Origin: Marasmius tenuissimus
Lineage: Eukaryota; Basidiomycota; Agaricomycetes; Agaricales; Marasmiaceae
NCBI GenBank assembly: GCA_029532415.1
Contig: JAQOTA010000053.1
Location: 1,674,001 to 1,738,000 of the forward strand
DNA: 64,000 bases
Reading direction: 5' to 3'
Position numbers and translations under genes: made by a program. Within the stretch, counting starts at the first letter, position 1; the number at the start of each line of letters is the position of its first letter. This document shows positions 23,765 through 34,486 of this stretch, piece by piece. Under the pieces are notes generated by a model. The model worked only from the letters and a program-made list of their open reading frames with translations, did no database searches and was not told the DNA's origin.

Positions 23765-25410
23765 GTTCCTCTGGTTTCCAACCTGCACCTGTGACCAACC
23801 AGAGAAGCGAGAGCCGAGGGTGTTTCGGTTGTCACATGGAGAAGTTGAAAAGTTCAATGGTTTGAAGTACCGGATGCAAACCGGAAGGTTTGTTGATCTT
23901 GATCGCTCTAGAATAGTATTATGTTCGGGTGATTCGGGTGTACGAACACCACGGAGCTTTGGTGGACAATTGTGCATCACTTTGAGTCCATACGTATCCA
24001 TTACCAAGTGACTTACTATGAGCACTGAGTACTGTACACTGCAGTGGGGGGGTGGCTATCATGTCGGGATTTTCGACCGAACTTCGCGCCAGTGAATATC
24101 TGTAGGTACGGTCGGATGATAGTCTCGTCAATTTGATTCGCCTTGCCAAGGTCATATTGCCCCAATTCAACTAATGGATGACAGTGAGAAATTCGATTCA
24201 TGCAACAGTCGATTGGCAGGACTCCCACACGCCGAATTGAGGTGGGTGGCGCATTCTGAGCTTCTGTTTAGTCCACTCACCGTCCATCAAGTATTCATTA
24301 TCTGAACACATGCAGTAGTCACGGTTATTGGTGAGTCGCTCTTGGCTGATAAGGGGTGAGAGGCTTTGTAGATTGAAGGAGGAGTTTTCGATGGTCGCGA
24401 GAACAAACGCGAAGCTCCTTCGTGTCCTGAAGGCAGCTGACCTCAGCTGACACCCCTGCGTTCTTGATAGTAATAATACAGCGGGAAGAGTGATGGCTTG
24501 GCTGGTGAGTGCTCCCCGACTTCATTGCGAAACAGACCTCAACAGAGGCACGCACAAGACAAGGATTTTATCGGCCGATATCCCCTCCCGGATTTGCTGG
24601 GGTACGTGAATGAGGTCTCTGAGTTACTCAGGTACCCGTTGGTGACGTCTGTATCAACAGTCAAGCGCTTTCATGAGCACAAAGCGATATTTGGAGCAAG
24701 TGGCGAGTTCGGAGACAAACCCGACTACGCCGCAGCGACAAAGCTACACGGGTTGTCATTGAAGTTGCTTTTGACGACGCAACCGGGAGGAGGGACGGTC
24801 TATCTGAGGCTAAATACCACTAAATCTCAACATTTGTGTCAGTGACAGTAGTATATACACAAAGAAGGCACACATATGTACCTTTAAAGAAGCTGATCGG
24901 GGAAAAGAGACGTGGGAGGTGCGTTGCGATTTTTGGTGACTTTACGAAAAGTGCGGGAGAGACGCGAACAGGGTGTGATGTTGCGATGGAGGGCACGGAC
25001 AAGAATAGCCTCCGTTGCGTTGAATCTTGGATACTGGCATGATGTCGCTTGAAGCTTGAGAACAAGAAAGTGTCTGATGTTGAACCGATGAGAGACCGCC
25101 CGCCCTCCCTGGATAAGCGTCGCGCCCGTGAGCGAGTCGATTCGAATAGAATTCGGGTAGAAAGATGCCCGAAAGTGGCGTCAGTAGCCACAGATGTGAT
25201 TGAATGGTAATACGGAGGCAGGTAGACGTCAATGTTCAAAGGAGGTAAAATGTGAGGTCGAGCTCTCAGAAGGTTGAGGGGAGGCTCTCATCGGAGCTGT
25301 TGCCCCAGTCCACAATTCTGCCACGTGGGTTTCACGGCAATCATCGGCAGTCACTATTCCGCCGCAGGCTTCTCGCAGCATCTTGACCACCACTCATCGA
25401 CACGACGATC
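23765..25410. other. Intergenic region, no gene recognised
   Basis: Frames up to about 140 codons exist on both strands (for example 24498-24845 plus and 24820-25239 minus) but overlap each other and carry no recognisable domain or signal peptide. The last part is the presumed promoter of the AIP1 gene. No RNA gene or transposon terminus was seen. Confidence 0.4.
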
Positions 25411-28095
25411 ATGTCCTTCAAACGAAGCGATCTCTATCCTCCAAACCCCATAACAGAGCGAGGGAAATACACCAAGCTTAGCGCCAACAAAAACAAGATC
25501 GTCTACGCGAATGGAAAATCTGTCATTGTGCGTGAAGTTAGGACGTTTGTTTAGGAGCAATGTGATGTTGATTCGATTGTTGGAACCATCTCTAGATACG
25601 TGATTTGGCGGTATGCGAATCAATTATACTGCATAGTCTGGGTCTGAAATCGCGCAGAATCCCTCAGCTTCTGTTGCGTATACCGGACATGTTCAGAATA
25701 CGACTGTCGCGAGGATCTCACCATCGGGATACTACTGTGCATCCGCAGACGCTCTTGGAACTGGTAATGAAGAGTTTAGAAGCGCTACAATATTTTCCTG
25801 ATCAAATTACTCAGTGAGAGTATGGGACACTGTCGGAGAAGATCAGGTTCTCAAGGGCGAGTACAAAGTGATATCGGGAAGAATGTGCGTATAGAAGTTC
25901 CTCGATCGCGCAAACTTAACTGATTTTGAAGCCCTCATGAATCTGTCAATGAACAGCAATGATCTCGCGTGGGACGGAGAGAGTAAACGCATCGTTGCAG
26001 TCGGTGATGGAAAAGAGAAGTGGGCTCACGAGTTACCCCACACCTTGAACCCATTGGTGACTTACATGCCTCCAGGTTCGGACACGCATTCATGATGGAC
26101 TCTGGCTCTTCGACCGGGGAAATTAGTGGGCATTCGAAGGTAATTATGGTCAGAACGTTGAAGGAGATGACATCTTGACCTTCTTGGAAGGCGATCAACG
26201 CTGTTTCCATTCGCCATCAACGGCCATTCCGAGCTGTAACGGCATCGGATGATACGACGATTATTTTCCACCAGGGTGAGTTGGAACCTCATCCACACGA
26301 AAATGCAGCCTGATTTTCTATGCCCAGGTGCGCCGTTTAAATACGATAAGGTCAGGGTCATTAAGACTGGTAGTTCCAAGCTAAGACGTAACTGCCACAC
26401 GACAGACGATCAGGACGCACTCGAAGTTTGTCCAGGACGTTCAATATGCCCCCTCGGGTGACACCTTTGCCAGTGTCGGCTCCGATTACAAGATCTTCCT
26501 TTACGATGGCAAGACTGGTGACACCCTCGCCGAAGTAACGGATAGCCCTCACAAAGGGACAGTCGTACGTTCGAACTATCTTACCTTGTGAGACACTCGC
26601 ACTCATGTACTCATTCTAGATGGCTTGCTCCTGGAGCCCGGATTCTAGATCGTTGTCCACATCATCTGCAGATGGCACCGTCAAACTTTGTAAGGAATCA
26701 CGCGTTAGACTCATTACTCACCCACCTCATCCTTTGCGGCAGGGGATGTTGAGACACGCAAATCCGTGAATGTATGGACAGTTGGATCGGGGGTCGACTA
26801 TCAACAAGTGGGGAATACGTGGAGTGGGGAAAGCGACGTCGTTTCTTTGTCTCTCAGCGGAGACCTTAACGTTTTCGATGCGCGGACAGGTGACAAACCT
26901 GCCAGAGTTATCAATGTGAGCTTCAGCATTACTGCCCCTCCAAGGCGGACTCAGAACTGAAGGATCGTTCCATTTTCCAAGGCTCCGCAAAAGTCGATCA
27001 CGGCGATGGTACAGGCTGGCTCGGAAACTTTCCTTGCAGGTACCGCTGACGGTCGCATCCTCTCGTATTCGACCTCTTCTACAGAGTCGAAGCATCTCCA
27101 GGGACAGGGTCACACCAGCTTGGTGACTGGACTTGCCGCTGCGCCAGCCGGAGACAAGGTCTTCTCCGCAGGTTTCGACGATCGTGTAAGGGAAATCGAC
27201 ATTGGTGGCAAAGGATTCACGTAAGTCTCTGTTTAGATATCTCATCTTGATCTGGCCTCTCACCATCAGGAAACACATACAGGCAAGCCTCGTTATCCAC
27301 CGCATCGCAGCCCAAGTCAATCGCGGTTGCGGAGGACGACTCTGTCTTTGTAGTAGAAATCAAAGGCGTTGAAGTGATCCGCTCTAACCAAAAGGTGTCC
27401 GACCTTAACCCTCAATACACCCCTACAGTCGTGGGTGTCTGGAAAACTGTTGTTGCAATCGGTGGAGAGGTGCGTGTTACAATGCTGTATGCACATGTTA
27501 GCGGCATTGGAAAGTTGTGCTTTGTATTTCAAGGACCAGAAAGTTCGCTTATACGACTGGGACGGAAAGGCGTTGAAAGAAACGTCCGTTTTGGAAGGCA
27601 ACAAAGGTCTCGTCACTGCGCTTGCGTTTTCACCTGACGGGAACTTGCTGGCATCTGGAGACGTGAGTGGAACCCTCAGAATGATATACATAAGGCATTA
27701 GCCATGGCTGACCCCTGCTTCTCACAGTCGAGCGGAACGATTTGCCTATTTGACGCTAAAGAGAAGAAGGTTAGTTCTTGCAGGACCTTTGGCGTGTAGT
27801 TGTATCACTCACCCTCACGTAGCTTATCACTTCAAGATGGTCTTTCCACTCCGCCAGGGTAAACTCGTTGTCCTGGACTTCCGACTCGAAGCACTGCGCG
27901 TCTGGTTCCTTAGACACGCACGTTTACGTGTGGAGCGTGGCGAAGCCTTTGAAGAATATCGGATTGAAGAATGTTGGCCTTGGAGGTGTCAATTCGGTGC
28001 TATGGCTCGACAACGCAGACGGGAAGACCGGAAAGCTTGCCTCTGCCGGGTTTGATGCTTGCGTGAAAGTTTGCGAAGTCACATTCCATGCGTAG
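25411..28095 (+). CDS. aip1: Actin-interacting protein 1 (AIP1), WD40-repeat cofilin cofactor
   Basis: Exons assemble a WD40 protein of about 600 residues starting MSFKRSDLYPPNPITERGKY. It includes GKSVII near the N-terminus, VRVWDT-like blade ends, LAWDGESKRIVAVGDGKEKWGHAFMMDSG (joined across an intron near 26045-26075), SGHSKAINAVSIRHQRPFRAVTASDD, the PFKYDK loop, FVQDVQYAPSGDTFASVGSD, the second-propeller SLSLSGDLNVFD, VTALAFSPDGNLLASGD, and the last blade ending GKLASAGFDACVKVCEVTFHA. This pattern matches AIP1, which forms two seven-bladed propellers and promotes cofilin-driven disassembly of actin filaments at cortical patches and in hyphal tips. The start fits the family, which opens with a short leader before blade one. 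About ten short introns were inferred. Confidence 0.87.
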
Positions 28096-28283
28096 GTCAT
28101 GCGGGAAGAAGGGGTCAAAGCGATTGACAGCAACTCATGATCACCTGAGGATTGGAGGATTACACACGTATATGTACAGTACAAGAACTGAATGAACAAG
28201 AATCGACTAATATCGTAGAATTCGTGGAATATCAGCAAGGGAGTAATGTTGATTTTTAAGATGAAGCACGACAGGAAACCATC

Positions 28284-29312
28284 TCAAGCCATGTCAATAT
28301 CCTCAGTAGGAGCCGATGCTGGCTTATCCTCGGAAGGTTTTTGTGCATCGTCGTTCGATGGCTTGACGGCGGCTGGCTCTGTGTCGCCCATGAACGCGTC
28401 TAGTTCCTTGTCCAACTCCTCTGCAGTCTTAGGTTTCTTTGGGGCTGGTCGTGATGTATTAGCCTTGGGAGGAGGACCGCCTCTCCTCCTCGGTCGGGAG
28501 CGCATGGGTCCACTGGCGAAACTGGGGATCAGGAAACATTTGATTGGTACCCATATCAGGACACGTACGGGCCAGTCGATTCTTTTATCTCAGAGTCATC
28601 TGCCGCCAGTCGTTCCTTGAGCGGTGGTCGCTGTATCCTGTTGATCAAAGCGGATCCGCTGACTGCTCGACGAGGGGGGCGAGGTGGGCCACTATCGTAT
28701 GTTATTGACATGGGTTGACCTGATACAGAAATGCTCAGCAGGAAGTCGTGACTGGATCGTGAAGCGACGCACCTTTGGCCAAAATTCCATCAAACTGTTT
28801 CTTGGCCCTCGTTGCTTCAGCTGGTGTCTCATACGAGATGATAGCAACACCAGAGGAGCGTCCACTGCGATCATACTTGATGGATATAGAAAGTGACAGG
28901 CGGTTGGTTGGCTTTCTTTTCATGGAGAAGCGCGGCTAGGTCGAGGTCGTACCCTGATCAATGGCTCACGAACGAGCGTGCCGATTTGTCCAAATATCGA
29001 CTAGTGGAAAAGTCTCTGAGCGACGACAGGTCGAGATTGACTAGCGACATACCGCAAGGTCTTTGGGTGTCACTTCGTAATGCAAATTTGACACTTGAAG
29101 CTTAGTGGTGACCGCGCTCCCATTTGAAGGAAGTCGAGGCTTGTCCTCGTTGCTGAAAGCCGTCTTGACACCAGGAGCTCTGTCGTGAACCCATTGTTCG
29201 TTGACATTGGGACGCTATTGAGAGTGGATTGAGATACGTGAAAACTTCTAGTACCACGGAATACACACGCTATATGGCTTTTGACTTCTGTTTGAGCGAA
29301 AAGCGGACATAT
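28284..29312 (-). CDS. Aly/REF-type mRNA export factor (THO complex subunit 4; Yra1/Mlo3-like)
   Basis: Joined from the minus strand, the protein starts MSAFRSNRSQKPYS (29312). It continues after a 54-nt intron with RPNVNEQWVHDRAPG, then the RRM: TTKLQVSNLHYEVTPKDLA, IGTLVREPLIRYD, IKYDRSGRSSGVAIISYET and KKQFDGILAKG. A Pro/Arg-rich stretch (RSRPRRRGGPPPK) leads to the conserved C-terminal box KTAEELDKELDAFMGD, which in this family binds the RNA helicase Sub2/UAP56. The role would be linking splicing and transcription to export of mRNA from the nucleus. The RRM is interrupted by introns around 28890-29060. The family usually also has an N-terminal conserved box (KSLDDII-like); it is missing or very reduced here. 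The start is therefore less certain than the rest. Confidence 0.8.
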
Positions 29313-29635
29313 TGTGTGCAAAAAATGAGCAGACAAGGAGTGAGGGAGGAGGGCGCGCTGGTCGGAGTCGAGAGTCAAAAGGGTCAAGCTGGTTAGGGTC
29401 AGTAGCCTGTCGGGATTGGCTGTGCAAAACTTCTCACGCCACGACGTGTGCTTTCGGCGATTTTAACCTTCTAGCTCCCTCGTGAACAAAAGATAGGTAC
29501 AAATCGTCAAAGTTCAGGTCAAGAAGACGGGATTGTGGATATTATACATTAATAAATACTAACAAGCCCAGTGCTCGTAATCATGGTCCATTCAAGTTGT
29601 CCGAATTCAGTGGTAGTCGTCCATCACCGTTCACG
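29313..29635. other. Intergenic region between Aly/REF promoter and DUF7729-like gene
   Basis: This 323-bp gap should hold the Aly/REF promoter and the 3' UTR of the gene to its right. No open frame of interest or repeat was seen. Confidence 0.4.
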
Positions 29636-30936
29636 TCAAAGGACAAATAGAGAGACAGTTCCGAAGGTAACCATTGCGCCCATCCAGCTGGGCATCAATC
29701 CCAGCGCGGAGTTGCCAGAGTTTGCGTCAACTCCCGACGCGTTCCCACCAGTGCCCGACGTGTTCCCGGTGCCAGAAGTGTTACCGTTGTCACTGTTTGT
29801 CGTATTCCCCGTCCCGCTTTGCTGCCCGTTGCCACCAGTGGTATTGTTACCACCGGCGGACTGGGACTGGGAGATACCATCGGGATTTGCTCCATCTACA
29901 ACAAGGGTAAGAACAAACCTAAGCGGGGAATCGATACTACGAACCAGTAAAGCTGTCCCCACAGACTGCCCTCAAGTCCCGTTCATCGTCGAAGTCGAAC
30001 TCGGACGGACGGTCTGCCTTGACTATGTTATAAGCAGCTTTCATGCAGGGAGTACACGAGAAGTCTCGTTGGAGACGATCCTGGTCGTCCAGGTGGTAGA
30101 AGTCTTCGATCTCCTCAAATATCCAACCGAGAGTCACAGCCCCAGACCTCGGTTGAGTAGCATTGAGAGCTGAGGTGGCGCAAAAGTTGTTGCCGCTAGA
30201 AGGATTGAATATCAGTAACTTTTACTGACACGCAAGAGGGAGCAACTGACTCTCTCAAGCACGCAAGCTTCCTGAACTAAGTCGTATACCATTCCGTCAA
30301 CATTTAGATGCCCCAGGGACAAGAAAGAAAGGTCACTCACCGTACCATATTCCGCCACACGTCTTTCAGCATCGCGAGCATCATCACGGGCATCATCATC
30401 GTCGCGGTCGTCGTCACGGTCGCGACCATCGTTTGGATCGTCAGAGTCCAGGTTACAAGCGGTCCAAACGTTTTGGTAAACATTGCGAAGGGTGTCCTGC
30501 GAGCAAGCCTAAGGAAGGTATAAATGTACGGCAGGATCACCACAATCTATTGGTGGACGTACCGGTGCAGAGCATACTCTGTGTAACGATTGGTATGCGA
30601 CGATTAGCCTTGTGATCTTGTAATGAGGGCAGGAACGGGAACTTACGATGTAAGCCATTCATTGAACTGTGAGACAAGGGACGCCTGTCCGGTTCCGGTT
30701 GAGTTAAGCATCCCCGAGATCAGGTTCGGGTTGAAGCAAGCAGCCGCGTCAGGATTGGAAGCAGCGTTTGCCAAAGCGGCAGAGCATTCGGAGTTCCTAG
30801 AGAGATTCACAAACCGTTAGTCGGTATGGCCTAATCAGCGATTTGCCGCACTTACGTTTGACCTTGAGCATGAACGAATGGATTGAGAGCGACGAGGGCA
30901 AAGCCAAAAGTAACAGCAAAAGTCGTTCGGGTCATT
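29636..30936 (-). CDS. Secreted, probably GPI-anchored protein with DUF7729-like domain
   Basis: The start MTRTTFAVTFGFALVALNPFVHAQ (30936) is a clear signal peptide. It is followed by NSECSAALANAASNPDAAAC, FNPNLISGMLNSTGTGQASLV and NEWLTS, then after an unresolved middle part by FCATSALNATQPRSG, DRLQRDFSCTPCMKAAYNIV, and a long Gly/Asn/Thr/Ser-rich low-complexity tail. It ends in a hydrophobic stretch (LGLMPSWMGAMVTFGTVSLFVL), as expected for GPI attachment. Paired cysteines and the SCTPCMKAAYNI motif resemble DUF7729 proteins that are common in agaric fungi and have no known function. It probably sits at the plasma membrane or cell wall. The internal exons were only partly resolved. Confidence 0.68.
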
Positions 30937-31445
30937 GCAAAAGGAGACTGAAGAAATTGGGATATTGAAAGAAGCCGGGATACTGAGTACAGAACATGAT
31001 CTTCCACGGCTCTCTTTATACACCTATACTCGTACGTATAGCCTCTCAACCAAGAATATCTTCGAGTGACGATTTGCAAATCGTCAGCCAAGCTCGCTGC
31101 GCGAATATGGAGTCGAGTGGAGGATCAAAGTCACTGCCATTCCGCGAGTTTTGTCATTTCCGAACATCAAGTAGTTGAACGGCTCAATGAATTATCCTTG
31201 AATGCTGAGGTTCTTTTACACGTAAATCAACGGGGATTAGCCTTCCTATCGTCCAGCCAACACCAGGGCGAAGCCCCCATATGAATAGGATTGCGCCATC
31301 AGAATCCTGCGGTCAAGGAAGGCTGACATGCGCAAGTCACTTTAAAGAACTGGCGCGGGCCAGCGAATCAGCGATAAATAAGCGGATGAAAAACTTGTCA
31401 CTCACTCGTTGACAAACCTCGTTTAAACCTCCTGTTCAAACCCGG
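30937..31445. other. Intergenic region
   Basis: This 509-bp gap contains the promoter of the DUF7729-like gene and the 3' flank of the methyltransferase gene. At 31413-31430 it carries AAACCTCGTTTAAACC, a partly palindromic string whose core recurs in opposite orientation near 37479. No gene was recognised. Confidence 0.4.
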
Positions 31446-32957
31446 CTATTTGGCCTCAGGAATGACGATAATCGCCATGTTTCGTGCGCTACCCTTCTTC
31501 TGGTCGAAAAGTGGCACCAGTTGAACTTCCCACTTGTCTTGGCAATTCGACAATAGCTGTTGAGCCCACTCCATTCGGTCTTTTAGAATTACAGACTCGA
31601 TCACCGGACCGAGGGAGCAGCGGGCGATGTGGAGCTGTTCCAACTGCTCTGCACGAGACGAGGATGGGGGTTCGAAAGGAGCGTCCGCATATAGAGGATG
31701 GGTACGAGGGAGGTTTATTCGGGGCGGGATTGCGGAGTTTGAGTCGGATCGCTCTCCCCTCGCCGTCAAGGCCGGCGGCGTCGAAGCTAGGTAGAGACGT
31801 CGCTCTACGTGCTGCATGAAAACCTCCCAGCTCTCGTAAGCTGCATTTGGGAGCTTCCCAAGACGCTGGAAGAGGACAGAGGTCCCCGTTCCCGATGTAT
31901 CATTCCCAAGGACATCGTCCTTCGAAATCGAAGTTGGATCCGCAGAGTCAACGGAAGCAAAGGTAGGGGCAGCAATGGTCCTCAGATTCCTCCTTGGCGT
32001 AGGTGCCGTAGCATTCTTCGAAGCTGTGAACTCACTGGGGGCGATGAATTCTTTCGTCCCAAGTACAATCGGCGGATGAGAGGTTCCAGATGTGAATGTA
32101 TCTTCCAAGATTGGCCCGACAAGAGCTCTCCAGACGACCTTCCGAATCCCGAGCTCCCACTTTTGCTTGTTTCTCTCCTCAAGTTCGCCCTGTGCCGCAA
32201 GGTGGTACGCACTTGCTGGTAGCGGGTGCGGAAGACCTGCATCCTTGAGCAACTCAGGTCCGTCAGAGGAGAGGGGAAAGTCATCGGGTCGTAGGAGGTT
32301 ATAACAGCAGGGGACAGTAACTGCACTCGAAAAGTACCAACGCCTAGACTGTTGCTCCTTGCTGGCATGGATGAAAGTCTGGAGCGCGTCGATATGCAAT
32401 GAACCACAAGCATGTAGAGCGACTATGAGAACTGGTATGCGGTCCTCCTTCGCGTCTGGTGGTGCGATAGAAGATATCCAATCATCAATGACTGACACCA
32501 GGCTCTCTGGCGTAATATCCAAAGTCTTGTGAGTAACCTTTGCACCCAAATCTGTACTTTTCGTCTCAACCTTTTTCTCCCTCGTCTCAGCTCCGGTGAT
32601 CTGGTGCTCGTCTGAGTCTAATGCGAGGATGTGCTTCGCTGATAGCACACGATGAAGATATCCTTGACCGCTTCCTACGTCGACGATATAATCGCGTGGA
32701 ATATGGGAAGGGAGAGAGTGAATATACGAGGCCAGCCGGGTGATTTCGTGTGCCTTTTTCATGGACACCCCCTTCATCTTTGCTTTCCACACGCGGTGAA
32801 GTTCTTCCGGCATGTTGTCGATGACAATGGGTATCCGATTCAAAGAGTTTTCTGTAACATGGTGCTGGAGATCTTTGACAGATGGAATGAATGGTATATC
32901 CCGAACCTGGTTTGGGTGGTTATGAAGGATAGCAGCGATATTGGAAGGATCAATCAT
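31446..32957 (-). CDS. METTL25/RRNAD1-like methyltransferase (Methyltransf_32 family)
   Basis: A single uninterrupted 503-codon frame from MIDPSNIAAIL. A Rossmann methyltransferase core starts with the SAM-binding motif YIVDVGSGQGYLHRVLS (about residue 90), followed by the acidic strand end ILALDSDEHQ. Later motifs ALHACGSLHIDAL and VPCCYNLL are typical of the METTL25/RRNAD1 group (Pfam Methyltransf_32). A stretch from about 310 to 370 is Ser/Thr-rich and likely disordered, and the C-terminal part (HVERRLYLA to WEVQLVPLFDQKKGS) is again ordered. The family is conserved in eukaryotes. Human METTL25-type proteins are poorly characterised, so I do not name a substrate. The lack of introns over 1.5 kb is unusual next to intron-dense neighbours. 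An extra 5' exon cannot be excluded. Confidence 0.78.
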   Translation of the reverse strand: MIDPSNIAAILHNHPNQVRDIPFIPSVKDLQHHVTENSLNRIPIVIDNMPEELHRVWKAKMKGVSMKKAHEITRLASYIHSLPSHIPRDYIVDVGSGQGYLHRVLSAKHILALDSDEHQITGAETREKKVETKSTDLGAKVTHKTLDITPESLVSVIDDWISSIAPPDAKEDRIPVLIVALHACGSLHIDALQTFIHASKEQQSRRWYFSSAVTVPCCYNLLRPDDFPLSSDGPELLKDAGLPHPLPASAYHLAAQGELEERNKQKWELGIRKVVWRALVGPILEDTFTSGTSHPPIVLGTKEFIAPSEFTASKNATAPTPRRNLRTIAAPTFASVDSADPTSISKDDVLGNDTSGTGTSVLFQRLGKLPNAAYESWEVFMQHVERRLYLASTPPALTARGERSDSNSAIPPRINLPRTHPLYADAPFEPPSSSRAEQLEQLHIARCSLGPVIESVILKDRMEWAQQLLSNCQDKWEVQLVPLFDQKKGSARNMAIIVIPEAK

Positions 32958-33302
32958 GGCTCAGTGGTCGCCCACGGTACCTATAAATCTCTGCTATACG
33001 ATCATTGAAGGAGAGCTAGAGAGAAACAGTGAGTGCTCACCTCAGCACGCGAGTACTTCGCCTGTAGTTTCTACAGGGTAGTGAGAGCCCCTAAATGCTC
33101 AATAAGCCAGACCTTCGCTTATGGAAAAACGCGCGATGAGATTCAGAACATGATGATTGAAGCTCAAGCTGGAATCAGACGAAAATTTCGGACCGTTGGG
33201 CCCAGACCGACGGTCCGGGAGAATTTCGGTCGGCAATGCTATTCTTGAATCTTCGGAACCCTTCTTCGAAACCTCCATCATCACTCGCCTGAGGCCGCGA
33301 TT
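32958..33302. promoter_or_regulatory. Shared divergent promoter of methyltransferase and TenA-like genes
   Basis: The start codons of the two genes point away from each other across 345 bp, so one region must drive both. I recognise no specific factor-binding motif. Short frames in it lack domains. Confidence 0.5.
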
Positions 33303-34113
33303 ATGGAGAGGGAAAGACCATCGCTCACGAGTCATCTCCTGAAATTGTCTTCCAAGTCTCTCTATGACGCAGCAACCAAACACGAGTTCCTCACAGCAGC
33401 TGGAATTGGAACTCTGGATCACCCACGGCTGGCTCTTTGGCTTTCCCAAGACAAAATCTACGCGACGCAAGGGTATCCTAGATTTATTGGATCCCTCATC
33501 GCTAACATGGCCTACAATAAGCCCCATCTCAAGGGCATGTCGGAGGAAGAATCCTATTACCGCGTCTTGAAGACTCTCATATTCTGCTTGGAAAACATCG
33601 GTCGAGAGATTGACTTTTTCACAACGACAGCTGAGAAGTGGAACCTAGATCTGAGAGGTTGGAAAGACAGAGATGCTACGAAGAAGTACTTGGCTGAGAT
33701 GGACAAAGTCGTGAAAGATCATGGTCCGGGTATTGAATGTGGTCTAGTATTTCTGTGGGCTATGGAACGGGTGAGTTACGATACTTCGTCTCGTGAGTGC
33801 CAATTTCGACGGTGAAGAAAACTAGGTGTACCTCGACGCATGGACGTACGTGAAAACTCAATTGCAAAGCAGCAATCCCCAGCCTGACGAAAACCTCACG
33901 ATTGCTGCGACGTACTCGTTCACTGCTAATTGGAGCAACGACGAGTTTGTTGCCTTTGTGGAGAGGTTGGCTGAGATTGTCGACTCACTCGATATCGCTC
34001 CCGGCTCTCCCACATGGAAGACTTGTGAAGAGGTCTGGTCGAAAGTAGTCGAACTGGAGGTATCTTTTTGGCCTGAACGCGGAGAAGAAATTACACAGCA
34101 CGAGTCATCCTAG
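33303..34113 (+). CDS. TenA/THI-4/PQQC family protein (heme-oxygenase-like fold)
   Basis: Two exons (break about 33770-33825) give roughly 250 residues. The sequence shows SLTSHLLKLSSKSLYDAATKH, the substrate-pocket segment LALWLSQDKIYATQGYPRF, IGSLIANMA, and the long helices CLENIGREIDFFTTTAEKW and IECGLVFLWAMERVYLDAW. It ends with VELEVSFWPERGEE. The WLSQDKIYATQGY and VYLDAW positions match TenA-like proteins. TenA enzymes salvage thiamin by hydrolysing aminopyrimidines using a catalytic Cys and Glu; many fungal members are free-standing and some lack the cysteine. Here I see Cys in FCLENI and ECGLV but cannot say that either is the catalytic one, so a thiamin role is only an inference from the family. 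It shares a promoter region with the methyltransferase gene. Confidence 0.78.
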
Positions 34114-34486
34114 GTCAGTACGCACCGACCCGAAAAAAGGAGGACAAAGAACAACTCTTCAAGAAGTAATGTAGTTGTATTGAGCAAGGCGAGATAATGA
34201 ATATGTTCGAGAATTTGACATGGGTCCAGTTTCCAGAGGTGGTACTCGAAAGTTTCCGTGTTTACGAAGCGCAACGTACTTGGGATGACTACTAAGCATG
34301 TTGATGAGAGAACGTTTGAAGGAGAACGGTACGACTTGTAAGAGAGCTACATGGAGGCTAGCGAGTGGCACCCGAACAACCCATCTGCCGGACCGGTGCC
34401 ACGATGAAGGCCCCTTGTTTCAAACTCTAACTCGACCACGATGTTGACGGCCTCCTCAATTCATTTCTCATCTCTACACCACCACC
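34114..34486. other. Intergenic region
   Basis: This 373-bp gap holds the 3' flank of the TenA-like gene and the promoter of the TatD gene. The small minus-strand frame here has no recognisable motif. Confidence 0.4.
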
